This document shows positions 8,691 to 17,956 of a stretch of DNA of 64,000 nt, in pieces. Position 1 is the stretch's first letter. Every line of letters starts with the position of its first letter. The position numbers were made by a program, and so were the translations under genes. Below the pieces are notes generated by a model. The model ran no database searches, had not been told where the DNA came from, and was given only the letters and a program-made list of their open reading frames with translations. Source of the stretch: JAICQM01 sp963781555 (lineage in GTDB: Bacteria > Chloroflexota > Limnocylindria > QHBO01); contig CAWAGB010000006.1 in NCBI GenBank assembly GCA_963781555.1, positions 248,001 through 312,000 of the forward strand. The letters are read 5' to 3'.

Positions 8691-8800
8691 TCCACGCGAC
8701 GGCTCGTCCGTCCACCGCGCTCAGCACGGGCGTCGAGGCGCGGCCGATGGGCCGACGCGACCACCACGTATCACCCAACACACATCGGAGGGTTTATCGA

Positions 8801-10567
8801 ATGCGGAGATGGAGATCGATCTCCATGATCGTCGCGCTCGGCCTCGTCGTCGCCGCCTGCGGCAACGGTGGTGTCAGCGCCAACCCGTCAGGGTCGGGCG
8901 CCAGCGACGTGCCATCGGAATCACCATTTGAGAGCTCGGGCACGTTCGAGCCGATGGCCTACCCGGAGACGCCCGCCGAATGCGGCTTCGCGGGTGACGC
9001 CGACCATGGCGCCTACACCGGCGAGTTCACCCAGATTCGTGCGGTGGACGAGAAGACGGTCGAGTTCGAGCTCTGCCAGCCGGATGTCGCGTTCCTGCAG
9101 AAGATCGCGTTCAGCGCGTTCCAGATCCACGACACCGCCAGCCTCGAGAACGACATGGAGAACCACCGGGTCCTGGCTCGCCCGAACGGGACCGGCCCCT
9201 TCATGATCACCGAGTGGCAGCGTGGCGATCACATCACCATGGTCCGCAATCCGGACTATTGGGGTGATGCGCCCAGCTACGAGACCCTCATCTTCCGCTG
9301 GAGCACCGACAGCGCGCAGCGCCTGGTCGAGCTGCAGGCGGGAGCCGTCGACGGCATCGACAACCCGGGTCCCGACGAGTTCGCCGCCATCGAGGGTGAC
9401 GACAGCCTGGCGCTCTTCCCGCGCGAGGGCCTGAACACCTTCTACGTCGGATTCAACAACAACCCGTCGATCGAGGGCTACGACAACTCGACCAACCCCT
9501 TCGCCAAGGAAGAGGTTCGGCAGGCGGTCGCCATGGGCATCGACCGCCAGCAGATCGTCGACAACTTCTACCCCGAAGGCTCGGAGGTTGCCAGCCACTT
9601 CACCCCGTGCGCGATCGCATTCGCGTGCGTCGGTGACGACTGGTACGAGTTCAACGCCGACGACGCCAGGGCAAAGCTGGCCGACGCCGGCTATCCCGAT
9701 GGCTTCTCGACCGTCATCCACCTGCGCGACGTGGTTCGCGGCTACCTGCCGAATCCGACGCAGGTCGCGACCGAGATCCAGACCCAGCTCCGCGAGAACC
9801 TCAACATCGAGGCGACGATCGACGTCCAGGAGTCCGGGACGTTCATCGACAACTCGAACGGCGGCCTGCTGGACGGGATCTTCCTCCTCGGCTGGGGTGC
9901 CGACTATCCGGACCAGACCAACTTCCTCGACTATCACTTCGGTGCCGGCGCCAGCCCAGCCTTCGGTGACAAGTTCGACGACATCACCGAGGCGCTGAGC
10001 GTCGGTGCCACGTCGGTCGACGACGCCGATCGCGAAGCTGCGTATACCGATGCCAACAACGCCATCAGGGAGCATGTCCCGATGGTGCCGATCGCCCATG
10101 GCGGCTCGGCCACCGTCTTCAAGGCGGACGTGCAGAACGCTCACTCGTCGCCGCTCTCGAACGAGCTGTTCGCGGGCATGGTGCCAGGTGACCGGGACCA
10201 GCTCGTGTGGATGCAGAATGCCGAGCCCATCGGCCTCTACTGCGGCGACGAGACCGACGGCGAGAGCCTGCGCGCCTGCGAGCAGATCAACGAGTCGCTG
10301 TACGGGTACGAGGTTGCCGGGACGGCCGCTGAGCCGGCCCTGGCCACCGAGTGCACGGCAAACGACGACGGGACGCTCTGGACCTGCACCCTGCGTGACG
10401 GCGTCACGTTCCACAATGGCGCAGCCCTCGACGCCAACGACGTCGTGCTCAGCTACGCCCTCCAGTGGGATATGGAGCACCCGCTCCACATCGGTCGCGT
10501 GGGCGACTTCGCCTACTTCAGCGCCCTCTTCGGTGGCTTCCTGAATGTGCCACCGGCCGAGGAGTAG
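8801..10567 (+). CDS. Substrate-binding lipoprotein of the second peptide transporter, apparently circularly permuted
   Basis: A 588-residue protein with lipobox LVVAAC (C20) and GGAGGG at 8787-8792 before ATG 8801. Its segments are those of family 5 peptide-binding proteins but in rotated order. Residues about 73-460 hold what is normally the middle and end (QIRAVDEKTVEFEL, GTGPFMITEWQRGD, VRQAVAMGIDRQQIV, LLGWGADYPDQTNF). Residues about 466-588 hold what is normally the N-terminal part (LVWMQNAEPIGLYCGDETDG, ECTANDDGTLWTCTLRDGVT, FHNGAALDANDVVLSYALQW). The old N- and C-termini are joined near residue 465, and the new ends fall in one loop. The fold should still close. Neighbouring permeases and ATPases support a peptide-uptake role. 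Confidence 0.85.
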   Translation: MRRWRSISMIVALGLVVAACGNGGVSANPSGSGASDVPSESPFESSGTFEPMAYPETPAECGFAGDADHGAYTGEFTQIRAVDEKTVEFELCQPDVAFLQKIAFSAFQIHDTASLENDMENHRVLARPNGTGPFMITEWQRGDHITMVRNPDYWGDAPSYETLIFRWSTDSAQRLVELQAGAVDGIDNPGPDEFAAIEGDDSLALFPREGLNTFYVGFNNNPSIEGYDNSTNPFAKEEVRQAVAMGIDRQQIVDNFYPEGSEVASHFTPCAIAFACVGDDWYEFNADDARAKLADAGYPDGFSTVIHLRDVVRGYLPNPTQVATEIQTQLRENLNIEATIDVQESGTFIDNSNGGLLDGIFLLGWGADYPDQTNFLDYHFGAGASPAFGDKFDDITEALSVGATSVDDADREAAYTDANNAIREHVPMVPIAHGGSATVFKADVQNAHSSPLSNELFAGMVPGDRDQLVWMQNAEPIGLYCGDETDGESLRACEQINESLYGYEVAGTAAEPALATECTANDDGTLWTCTLRDGVTFHNGAALDANDVVLSYALQWDMEHPLHIGRVGDFAYFSALFGGFLNVPPAEE

Positions 10568-10594
10568 CCTGCGGTAGGCTAACGGCCAAGTTCA

Positions 10595-10628
10595 CGAGGG
10601 GCGCCGCCCGCACGGACGGCGCCCCTCG
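10595..10628 (+). terminator. 12-bp hairpin after the second binding-protein gene
   Basis: CGAGGGGCGCCG (10595-10606) pairs exactly with CGGCGCCCCTCG (10617-10628) around a 10-base loop. There is only a weak pyrimidine stretch afterwards (GCTATCTTC). It occupies the same place as the hairpins in the first operon, between binding protein and first permease. Confidence 0.55.
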
Positions 10629-10662
10629 GCTATCTTCAGAACCTGCCGCGACCTGAGCGTTC

Positions 10663-11739
10663 ATGCTGCGATTCATCCTCCGGCGTCTGCTCCTCAGCAT
10701 CCCCGTCCTGTTCGGGGTCATCCTGCTGGTCTTCGTGCTGGCACGAGTGATCCCCTCGGACCCATGCCGCGCCGCCCTGCAGGAGCGCGCAACGCCGGCG
10801 CTGTGCGACGCCTTCAACGCGCGCTTCGGACTCAATGACCCGCTGCCGGTGCAGTTCGTCCGCTACCTCGGGCAGGTGGCATCGCTCGACCTGGGTGACT
10901 CGATCCGCTACAACCGCCCGGTCGCCGAGATCATCTTCGAGCGTCTGCCGCTCACCATGGAGCTGACCATCCTGGCGCTCCTGTTCGCGAGCGTGCTCGG
11001 CATCCTCCTCGGCATCCTGTCGGCCGCGCGACGCAACTCGCCGACCGACGTGGCCACGATGATGATTGCCAACATCGGGGTCAGCACCCCGGTCTTTGTG
11101 CTCGGTCTTCTGCTGGCCTGGCTCTTCGCCGTCGTGTTACGCGACACCCCGATTGCGCTGCCGCCATCCGGCCGGCTCACCTCCGGCCTTGACATCCAGA
11201 CGATCCCCGAAGCGTGGGGCCTCACTGGCGTCCAGGGCCCGATCCGGGCGATCCTGGACTTCGTCAGCAACATGTACGTGTTCTGCGCACTGCTCACCGG
11301 GCAATGGGAGGCCTTCGTCGACGCGCTCAGGCACATGGTCCTGCCCATGATCGCGCTGGGCACGATCCCGCTGGCGATCATCGCGCGCATGACGCGTTCG
11401 AGCCTGCTCGACGTCATGGGTCTCGACTACATCCGCACCGCACGCGCAAAGGGCCTCGGTGAGCGGCTGGTGGTGATGCGCCATGGCCTGCGCAACGCAC
11501 TGCTGCCGGTGGTGACGATCATCGGCCTCCAGCTCGGGCTCCTGCTGTCCGGCGCCGTGCTCACCGAGACGATCTTCAACCTGGCAGGCATGGGCAAGAC
11601 CATCACCGAGGCCATCCAGGGGCGCGACTACCTGGTCGTCCAGGGCCTGACCATCGTGATCGCGGTGGTGTACCTGTTCATCAACCTGGTGGTCGATGTC
11701 AGCTACGGCTACCTGGATCCACGGATCCGTCTGCGATGA
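10663..11739 (+). CDS. Peptide ABC transporter permease, DppB-type (second operon)
   Basis: A 358-residue permease beginning with the typical LRFILRRLLLSIPVLFGVIL. The ABC transporter membrane domain includes the EAA loop LDYIRTARAKGLGERLVVMR at about residues 256-275, and the C-terminus is YGYLDPRIRLR. Compared with the first operon's homologue it carries about 45 extra residues before the EAA loop (the stretch around TSGLDIQTIPEAWGLTGVQG and GQWEAFVDALRH). The start follows the hairpin, with no strong Shine-Dalgarno. It pairs with the next gene product. Confidence 0.9.
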   Translation: MLRFILRRLLLSIPVLFGVILLVFVLARVIPSDPCRAALQERATPALCDAFNARFGLNDPLPVQFVRYLGQVASLDLGDSIRYNRPVAEIIFERLPLTMELTILALLFASVLGILLGILSAARRNSPTDVATMMIANIGVSTPVFVLGLLLAWLFAVVLRDTPIALPPSGRLTSGLDIQTIPEAWGLTGVQGPIRAILDFVSNMYVFCALLTGQWEAFVDALRHMVLPMIALGTIPLAIIARMTRSSLLDVMGLDYIRTARAKGLGERLVVMRHGLRNALLPVVTIIGLQLGLLLSGAVLTETIFNLAGMGKTITEAIQGRDYLVVQGLTIVIAVVYLFINLVVDVSYGYLDPRIRLR

Positions 11740-12692
11740 GCGACCGCCTCCCAGCGCTCGAGGCCGGCGCCATCGAGCCGGTCAAGATCGCGGGCCGCCC
11801 GGCCAACATCTGGCGCGACACGCTCGGCGCGGTGGTTCGGCAGCGCTCAGCGCAGGTCGGCCTGGCGATCCTTGGGCTGCTGCTCGTGCTGGCCGTGGGT
11901 GCCGACGTCATCGCCCCGTTCGGGCCGACCCAGGACCTGCGCTATGGCGACACGCCGGAGCAGGTGGCTCGCCTCACCGGACCGTGCATCCACCTGCTGG
12001 GCTGTCCGACGACCGCGCCGCAGCACCTCTTCGGCGTCGACGGAAACTTCTTCGACGTGTTCAGCCGCGTGGTCCACGGCGCGCGGATCAGCCTCTTCAT
12101 CGGGTTCGTGACGGTTGGCTTCGCGATCGTGCTGGGCACCATGATCGGCGCCATCGCCGGATACGCCGGCGGCTGGATCGACAACGTCCTGATGCGCCTG
12201 ATGGATGTGGTGCTCAGCTTCCCGGCCCTCATCCTCGCGATCGCCATCGTCACCGTCATCGGCTCCGGCCTGATCCAGGCGCAGCTGGCGATCGGGATCG
12301 TGGCGATCCCGATCTACGCGCGCGTCATGCGCGCATCGGTCCTGAGCATCAAGGAGCGCGACTTCGTCACCGCCAGCCGTGCGCTGGGCGAGTCGGACCG
12401 CGGCATCCTGCTTCGCCGCATCCTGCCCAACGCCCTCACCCCGCTCATCGTGCAGGGCACGCTGGGCATCGGCGGCGCCGTGCTCGAGGTGGCTGCCCTG
12501 TCGTTCCTGGGCCTCGGCGCGCAGCCACCCATCGCCGAGTGGGGGAGCATGATCGGCCAGAACCGCAATTTCATCTTCAACGCGCCACACCTCATCCTCT
12601 TTCCCGGCATCGCGCTCAGCCTCACCGTGCTGGGCTTCAACCTGCTCGGCGACGGCATGCGCGACGCGCTGGACCCGAGGCTGAACCGATGA
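11736..12692 (+). CDS. Peptide ABC transporter permease, DppC-type (second operon)
   Basis: A 318-residue permease whose ATG overlaps the previous stop (ATGA). It has an N-terminal transmembrane segment (VGLAILGLLLVLAVGADVI) and then an extracytoplasmic loop with two cysteines (GPCIHLLGCPTT) absent from the first operon's DppC. The EAA loop is KERDFVTASRALGESDRGIL. It ends GDGMRDALDPRLNR. The normal GTD.lGRD block is altered to FGVDGNFFDVFSRVVHGARI. Confidence 0.9.
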   Translation: MSDRLPALEAGAIEPVKIAGRPANIWRDTLGAVVRQRSAQVGLAILGLLLVLAVGADVIAPFGPTQDLRYGDTPEQVARLTGPCIHLLGCPTTAPQHLFGVDGNFFDVFSRVVHGARISLFIGFVTVGFAIVLGTMIGAIAGYAGGWIDNVLMRLMDVVLSFPALILAIAIVTVIGSGLIQAQLAIGIVAIPIYARVMRASVLSIKERDFVTASRALGESDRGILLRRILPNALTPLIVQGTLGIGGAVLEVAALSFLGLGAQPPIAEWGSMIGQNRNFIFNAPHLILFPGIALSLTVLGFNLLGDGMRDALDPRLNR

Positions 12693-13788
12693 GCATCAGC
12701 GAGCTCAGCGAGCCTCCTCGCAGCCACGGCTCGCGCGGGGCGCCGCTGCTGGAAGTGCAGGGCCTCCAGACCTCGTTCCACACCCGCGATGGGATCGTGC
12801 GCGCAGTGACCGGCATCGACTTCCATGTCAAGCGCGGCGAGATCCTGGGCCTGGTCGGGGAGTCCGGCTGCGGGAAGAGCGTCACCAGCCTTTCCATCCT
12901 GCGCCTCATCGCGCCACCGGGGCGCATCGAGGCGGGCAGCATCCGCTTCGACGGGCAGGATCTCATGCGGCTCCGCGACAGCGAGATGCGCAAGCTGCGC
13001 GGCAACCGGATCAGCATGATCTTCCAGCAGCCGACGAGCAGCCTCAACCCGGTGATGAGCGTCGGCACCCAGATCACCGAGGTCCTGGGCCTGCACCGCA
13101 ACATGAAGGGCCGCGTGGCGCGGACGCGCGCCGCCGAGCTGCTGCGCCTCGTGGGCATCCCTGACCCGGAGCGTCGCCTGGATGCCTACCCCCACGCCCT
13201 CTCAGGAGGCATGGCGCAGCGCGTCATGATCGCCATGGCGCTCGCCTGCGAGCCGGAGCTGCTGATCGCCGACGAACCCACCACTGCTCTCGATGTCACC
13301 ATCCAGGCCCAGATCCTGGACCTCATGCGCGCGTTGCAGCAGGACACCGGGACGGCGGTCATCCTCATCACCCACGACCTCGGCGTGGTCGCGGAGATGG
13401 CCGATCGGGTGGCGGTCATGTACGCCGGCGAGATCGTCGAGCAAGCGGATGTGGAGACCCTGTTCGCCGATCCCAAGCATCCCTACACCCGTGGCCTCAT
13501 CGGCTCCGTGCCGACCCTCGGACAGGTGCGCGACGAGCTGGCCACCATTCCCGGCAGCGTGCCCAACCTGGTCGATCTGCCGCCGGGCTGCCGCTTCGCG
13601 CCGCGCTGCACGGAACGGGTTGAGAAGCACATCACCGAGGCCGAAGAGCATCATCCCGCCCTCCTGCCACTGAGCGAAGGCAGCCCGCACCTCGTGCGCT
13701 GCTGGCAGTACCACTCCACCGACCAGGCCGATGCCGACCGCGCCGCGCGTGACGCCGCCTCTGCCCCATTCACCGGAGTCCGACCCCG

Positions 13789-13792
<4 letters not shown>
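12689..13792 (+). CDS. Peptide ABC transporter ATP-binding protein, DppD-type (second operon)
   Basis: A 367-residue ATPase starting in a 4-base ATGA overlap with the permease. Walker A is GESGCGKSVT, the signature is LSGGMAQRVMIAMAL, Walker B is LLIADEPTTALD and the H-loop is LITHDLG. The C-terminal oligopeptide domain has GCRFAPRCTERVEKH; the usual last cysteine of the cluster appears as RCWQYHS further on. It energises uptake with the next protein. Confidence 0.9.
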
Positions 13793-14970
<1,178 letters not shown>

Positions 14971-14993
14971 GCGCCGACCGCACGACGGGCAAG

Positions 14994-15872
14994 ATGGAGC
15001 TGCGCATCGCTCTCGCGCAGGTGGCGCCGCGGCTGGGGGACGTGGACGCCAACCTGGAGATGGCTACCCGACGCCTGGCGGAGGCGGCGGGCGAGGGTGC
15101 CCGCCTGACCGTCTTCCCCGAGCTGGCGCTCAGCGGCTACCTGCTCAGTGACCTGGTGCCCGACGTCGCGATGCGCGCCACCGACGAGCGGCTGGCCGCA
15201 CTGAGCCGCGGTGCGCCGGGGATGCTGCTCGCGATTGGCTTCGTCGAAGAGACCGACGAGCATCGGTTCTGCAACACCGTCGCGCTGCTGCGCGACGGCG
15301 AGCTCATCGGTCTGCACCGCAAGGTCTACCTGCCGACGTACGGCCTCTTCGACGAGGGACGCTTCACGCGCCCGGGCGACCGCATCCGGACGCACGAGGC
15401 CGGGGCGCCGTGGGGGCGGATCGGGTTGAGCGTGTGCGAGGACTTCTGGCACGCCTCCCTGCCCATGCTCCAGGCGCTCGACGGCGCGCAGCTGCTTGTC
15501 AACGTGGCCGCCGGTCCCTCGCGCGCTCCGGGTAGCGAGGCGGGGATGGCCGCAATCGAGGGCTGGCACAAGATGCAGGACACCTACGCTCTGCTGGGCA
15601 CGGTGGGCGTCGCGTTCTGCAACCGGGTCGGCAACGAGGAGGGGCTCACCTTCTGGGGCGGCTCGCGGGTCGTGGCGCCGAACGGGGCCACGGTGGTGCA
15701 GGCGCCGCTGTGGGAGGAGGCGCTGGTAGTCGGGTCGCTCGACACCGACGACCTGCGCATGCAGCGTTTCAACGTGCCGCTGCTGGCCGACGAGCGCCTC
15801 GAGCTGGTGCGCCGCGAGCTGGACCGCATCATCGGCGAGCGCGCGGGCCTGCCGCCCGCGGAGCAGGCGTGA
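14994..15872 (+). CDS. Nitrilase-superfamily glutaminase partner of NAD synthetase
   Basis: A 292-residue carbon-nitrogen hydrolase. The Glu-Lys-Cys triad is visible: E43 in FPELALSGY, K110 in LHRKVYLPTYG and C148 in LSVCEDFWH. The sequence around it (GLFDEGRFTRPGDRI, CEDFWHASLPMLQALDGAQL) matches the N-terminal glutaminase domain of glutamine-dependent NAD synthetases, not general amidases. The downstream gene overlaps it by four bases and encodes the synthetase domain, so ammonia from glutamine is probably passed to that protein. In many bacteria the two domains are one polypeptide. Confidence 0.8.
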   Translation: MELRIALAQVAPRLGDVDANLEMATRRLAEAAGEGARLTVFPELALSGYLLSDLVPDVAMRATDERLAALSRGAPGMLLAIGFVEETDEHRFCNTVALLRDGELIGLHRKVYLPTYGLFDEGRFTRPGDRIRTHEAGAPWGRIGLSVCEDFWHASLPMLQALDGAQLLVNVAAGPSRAPGSEAGMAAIEGWHKMQDTYALLGTVGVAFCNRVGNEEGLTFWGGSRVVAPNGATVVQAPLWEEALVVGSLDTDDLRMQRFNVPLLADERLELVRRELDRIIGERAGLPPAEQA

Positions 15873-16729
15873 CCGAAGAGGCGGTTCTGCCGCGCATCGA
15901 CGCCGAGGGGACGATCGACGTCATCGTGCGCTTCATTCGCGCCCAGCTCGAGCAGACCGGCTTCGAGCAGCTGGTGCTGGGGCTGTCGGGCGGCGTCGAC
16001 TCGGCGACCGTCGCCTTCCTCTGCGCCCGCGCCGTGGCGCCCGACCGCCTGCTGGCGGTGCGGATGCCCTACCGCACCTCCTCCGACGCGTCCGAGACCG
16101 ATGCCCTGCGCGTGGTCGAGGCCATCGGCTGCCGCACCGAGCGGGTGAACATCACGCCCATGGTCGAGCCGATGCTCGAGCTCATCGGTCCGGCTGGCGA
16201 CGCCAGTCTCAACGTGCGGCGCGGCAACGTGATGGCCCGCCAGCGAATGATCGTGCTCTACGACCGCTCGGCTGCCTTCGACGCGCTCGTGGCCGGCACC
16301 AGCAACAAGACCGAGGCGCTCCTCGGCTACGGCACGCTGTGGGGCGACATGGCGGCCGCCTTCGGGCCGATCGGTGACCTCTACAAGTCCCAGCTGCGCG
16401 AGGTCGCGGCGGCGCTGGGCGTACCGACCGAGATCATCGCCAAGCCACCATCCGCCGACCTGTGGCCCGGCCAGACCGATGAGGGCGAGCTGGGCCGCAG
16501 CTACGTCGACCTCGATCGCGCGCTGTTCGCGCTGGTCGACCGACGCTGGAGCGTTGACCGCTGCGTCGCGGCGGGGTTGCCGCTCGACCTGGTGGAGTGG
16601 GTCGCGCGCCGCGTGGCGGCAATGGAGTACAAGCGCCAGGTGCCGCCGGTGGCCAAGGTGTCGCTCCGGACGCCGGGGATCGACCACCTCTATCCACGGC
16701 GCCGACCGGGGTCGCGCCGGGGTCGCTAA
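15869..16729 (+). CDS. nadE: NAD+ synthetase (synthetase domain as separate protein)
   Basis: A 286-residue N-type ATP pyrophosphatase with GTG start in a GTGA overlap with the glutaminase gene. The PP-loop is LGLSGGVDSAT. Also visible are VAGTSNKTEALLGYGTLWGD and GDLYKSQLREVAAAL, and the segment KPPSADLWPGQTDEGELG that contacts deamido-NAD. It converts deamido-NAD and ammonia to NAD+ using ATP in the cytoplasm. Length fits the stand-alone synthetase form; the partner gene supplies the glutaminase. Confidence 0.9.
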   Translation: MTEEAVLPRIDAEGTIDVIVRFIRAQLEQTGFEQLVLGLSGGVDSATVAFLCARAVAPDRLLAVRMPYRTSSDASETDALRVVEAIGCRTERVNITPMVEPMLELIGPAGDASLNVRRGNVMARQRMIVLYDRSAAFDALVAGTSNKTEALLGYGTLWGDMAAAFGPIGDLYKSQLREVAAALGVPTEIIAKPPSADLWPGQTDEGELGRSYVDLDRALFALVDRRWSVDRCVAAGLPLDLVEWVARRVAAMEYKRQVPPVAKVSLRTPGIDHLYPRRRPGSRRGR

Positions 16730-16833
16730 GCGGGTGCTAACGGGGCGCTAAGCCCGCTCCGCGTACGGTTGGCGCCTGACGCCGCCGAGCTCGCCCGGGA
16801 CGTGGCGTCGTCACGAGGAGGTCGAGTTCGACC

Positions 16834-17262
16834 ATGAACAAGGTGATGCTCGTCGGACGCCTGACGCGCGATCCCGAGGTGCGCAGCCTGCCGTCCGGCA
16901 AGCCGGTCGCCAACTTCACCATCGCCACCAACGAGTACCGCGGCGGCGGCAACGGGGAGCGAACCGAGTACCACAACGCGGTCGCCTGGGACCGCCTCGC
17001 CGAGGTGTGCGGCCAGTTCCTGTCCAAGGGCCAGCTGGTCGACATCGAGGGGCGCCTCCAGACCCGCCAGTGGGACGACGAGGCCGGCGTGCGGCACTGG
17101 AAGACGGAGGTCGTCGTCGGCTCGCTGGAGATGCTCTCCGGACGGGGCAAGAAGGAGTACGCAAAGGAGGTGCAGTCGGCAATCGGCGACGGGGAGACGA
17201 TCCCGGGCGCGGCGACCAACGGCCATGCCGACACGCCCGCCGAAGCGCTCATCGCGATGTGA
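16834..17262 (+). CDS. ssb: Single-stranded DNA-binding protein
   Basis: A 142-residue protein with ribosome site GAGGAGG at 16816-16822. The OB fold fills residues 1-108: MNKVMLVGRLTRDPEVR, PVANFTIATNEYR, VAWDRLAEVCGQFLSKGQLV, IEGRLQTRQWDDEAGVRHWK. It coats single-stranded DNA in replication and repair. The linker is short and the protein ends AEALIAM, so the acidic DDDIPF-type tip that normally recruits SSB partner proteins is missing. It is transcribed alone, with a strong hairpin after it. Confidence 0.92.
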   Translation: MNKVMLVGRLTRDPEVRSLPSGKPVANFTIATNEYRGGGNGERTEYHNAVAWDRLAEVCGQFLSKGQLVDIEGRLQTRQWDDEAGVRHWKTEVVVGSLEMLSGRGKKEYAKEVQSAIGDGETIPGAATNGHADTPAEALIAM

Positions 17263-17266
17263 CACA

Positions 17267-17301
17267 GTGGCCCGGTGCCGTCCCCTCCGGCACCGGGCCA
17301 C
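17267..17301 (+). terminator. Terminator-like 14-bp hairpin after ssb
   Basis: GTGGCCCGGTGCCG (17267-17280) pairs perfectly with 17288-17301 across the loop TCCCCTC. No T-tract follows. Confidence 0.6.
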
Positions 17302-17374
17302 CCCGATCCGGTGACCGACGCGCGGTCCGGCGTGCGGCTTGCATGGGAATGTCCGCACGCGAGTGAGGTACCTG

Positions 17375-17536
17375 ATGAACGACGAGAGCGATGCGACAAG
17401 CGTCAAGCAGCCCAGCGGACCACCACCCGATGAGGGGCTCAGCTACGACCCATCGATGACCGAAGAGGACGAGGCGAATATCCCGTCTGGCTCAGAGGCG
17501 GATCCGGAGAGCGACGCGCCGATCGACGAGGCGTAG
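17375..17536 (+). CDS. Small acidic hypothetical protein
   Basis: A 53-residue open frame starting MNDESDATSVKQPSGPPPDE with GTGAGG about 8 bases upstream. It is rich in Asp, Glu, Ser and Pro and almost free of hydrophobic residues, so it is probably disordered. No family is recognised. It lies between ssb and a minus-strand micro-gene. The reading frame and ribosome site are plausible, but so short and biased a frame could be chance in high-GC DNA. Confidence 0.4.
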   Translation: MNDESDATSVKQPSGPPPDEGLSYDPSMTEEDEANIPSGSEADPESDAPIDEA

Positions 17537-17563
17537 CTCCCGGCGCCGCCTTCCGACGGGCGG

Positions 17564-17632
17564 CTACTTCTTCTTGCCGCCGCCCTTCGGCTTCTTGCCG
17601 CCACCCTTGGATCCGGGTCCCTTGTCGCCCAC
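17564..17632 (-). CDS. Lysine/glycine-rich micro-protein (22 residues)
   Basis: On the minus strand a GTG start with GGAGGAG six bases upstream opens VGDKGPGSKGGGKKPKGGGK, ending with two more lysines and TAG. The MGDK(G/S)P opening followed by a Lys-rich tail resembles the very small MGDKSPK-type hypothetical proteins found in many bacteria. The function of those is unknown to me; the charge suggests nucleic-acid or ribosome contact. The good ribosome site and the recognisable opening argue that it is real despite its length. Confidence 0.55.
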   Translation of the reverse strand: MGDKGPGSKGGGKKPKGGGKKK

Positions 17633-17956
17633 GAGGAGCTCCTCCGTACGTGGGACGACTGTACCTAGGTCGGGGGCCTCGTGGCAATGGCGCGGCAACA
17701 CTGCGCTAGACTCCCGCGCCTGGCGACGCCGAGCGCCGTCGACAACCGGTTACCGGCAGGCATCGGCCGAGCTGTGGTGGTCCGCGCCGGTCCGTCGTCG
17801 ATCTACGTCGTCGAAAGCGACATGGTCGAACGCTGGCCGCTCGACCACTACCCCGCAGGGCTGCGCGTAGCCGAGCCGAGCCGGCGACGCGGGAGGACGC
17901 GGCGCCATCGGTATACTGGCCGCCCGCAGTCGCACCAGAGGCCGAATCGCTCCGCC
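17633..17956 (+). other. Intergenic region before the ferredoxin reductase-like gene
   Basis: About 320 bases. The first part carries the ribosome site of the minus-strand micro-gene. A frame open toward the next gene exists but its translation is Arg-rich and unlike any protein I know, so I leave it out. TATACT at 17912-17917 is a good -10 candidate for the downstream gene, without a clear -35. Confidence 0.4.

Noticed and set aside
9000..10567. Two partial binding-protein genes fused by deletion, instead of circular permutation
   Set aside because: Each canonical segment occurs once with none missing or duplicated, which fits rotation better than fusion of two fragments.
16730..16833. Possible tRNA or small RNA before ssb (GGTCGAGTTCGACC resembles a T-arm)
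   Set aside because: No acceptor or anticodon stems can be formed, and the segment includes the ssb ribosome site and start.
17681..17956. In-frame extension of the ferredoxin reductase-like gene
   Set aside because: The upstream residues are Arg-rich and match nothing; ATG 17957 gives the family length and follows a -10-like box.
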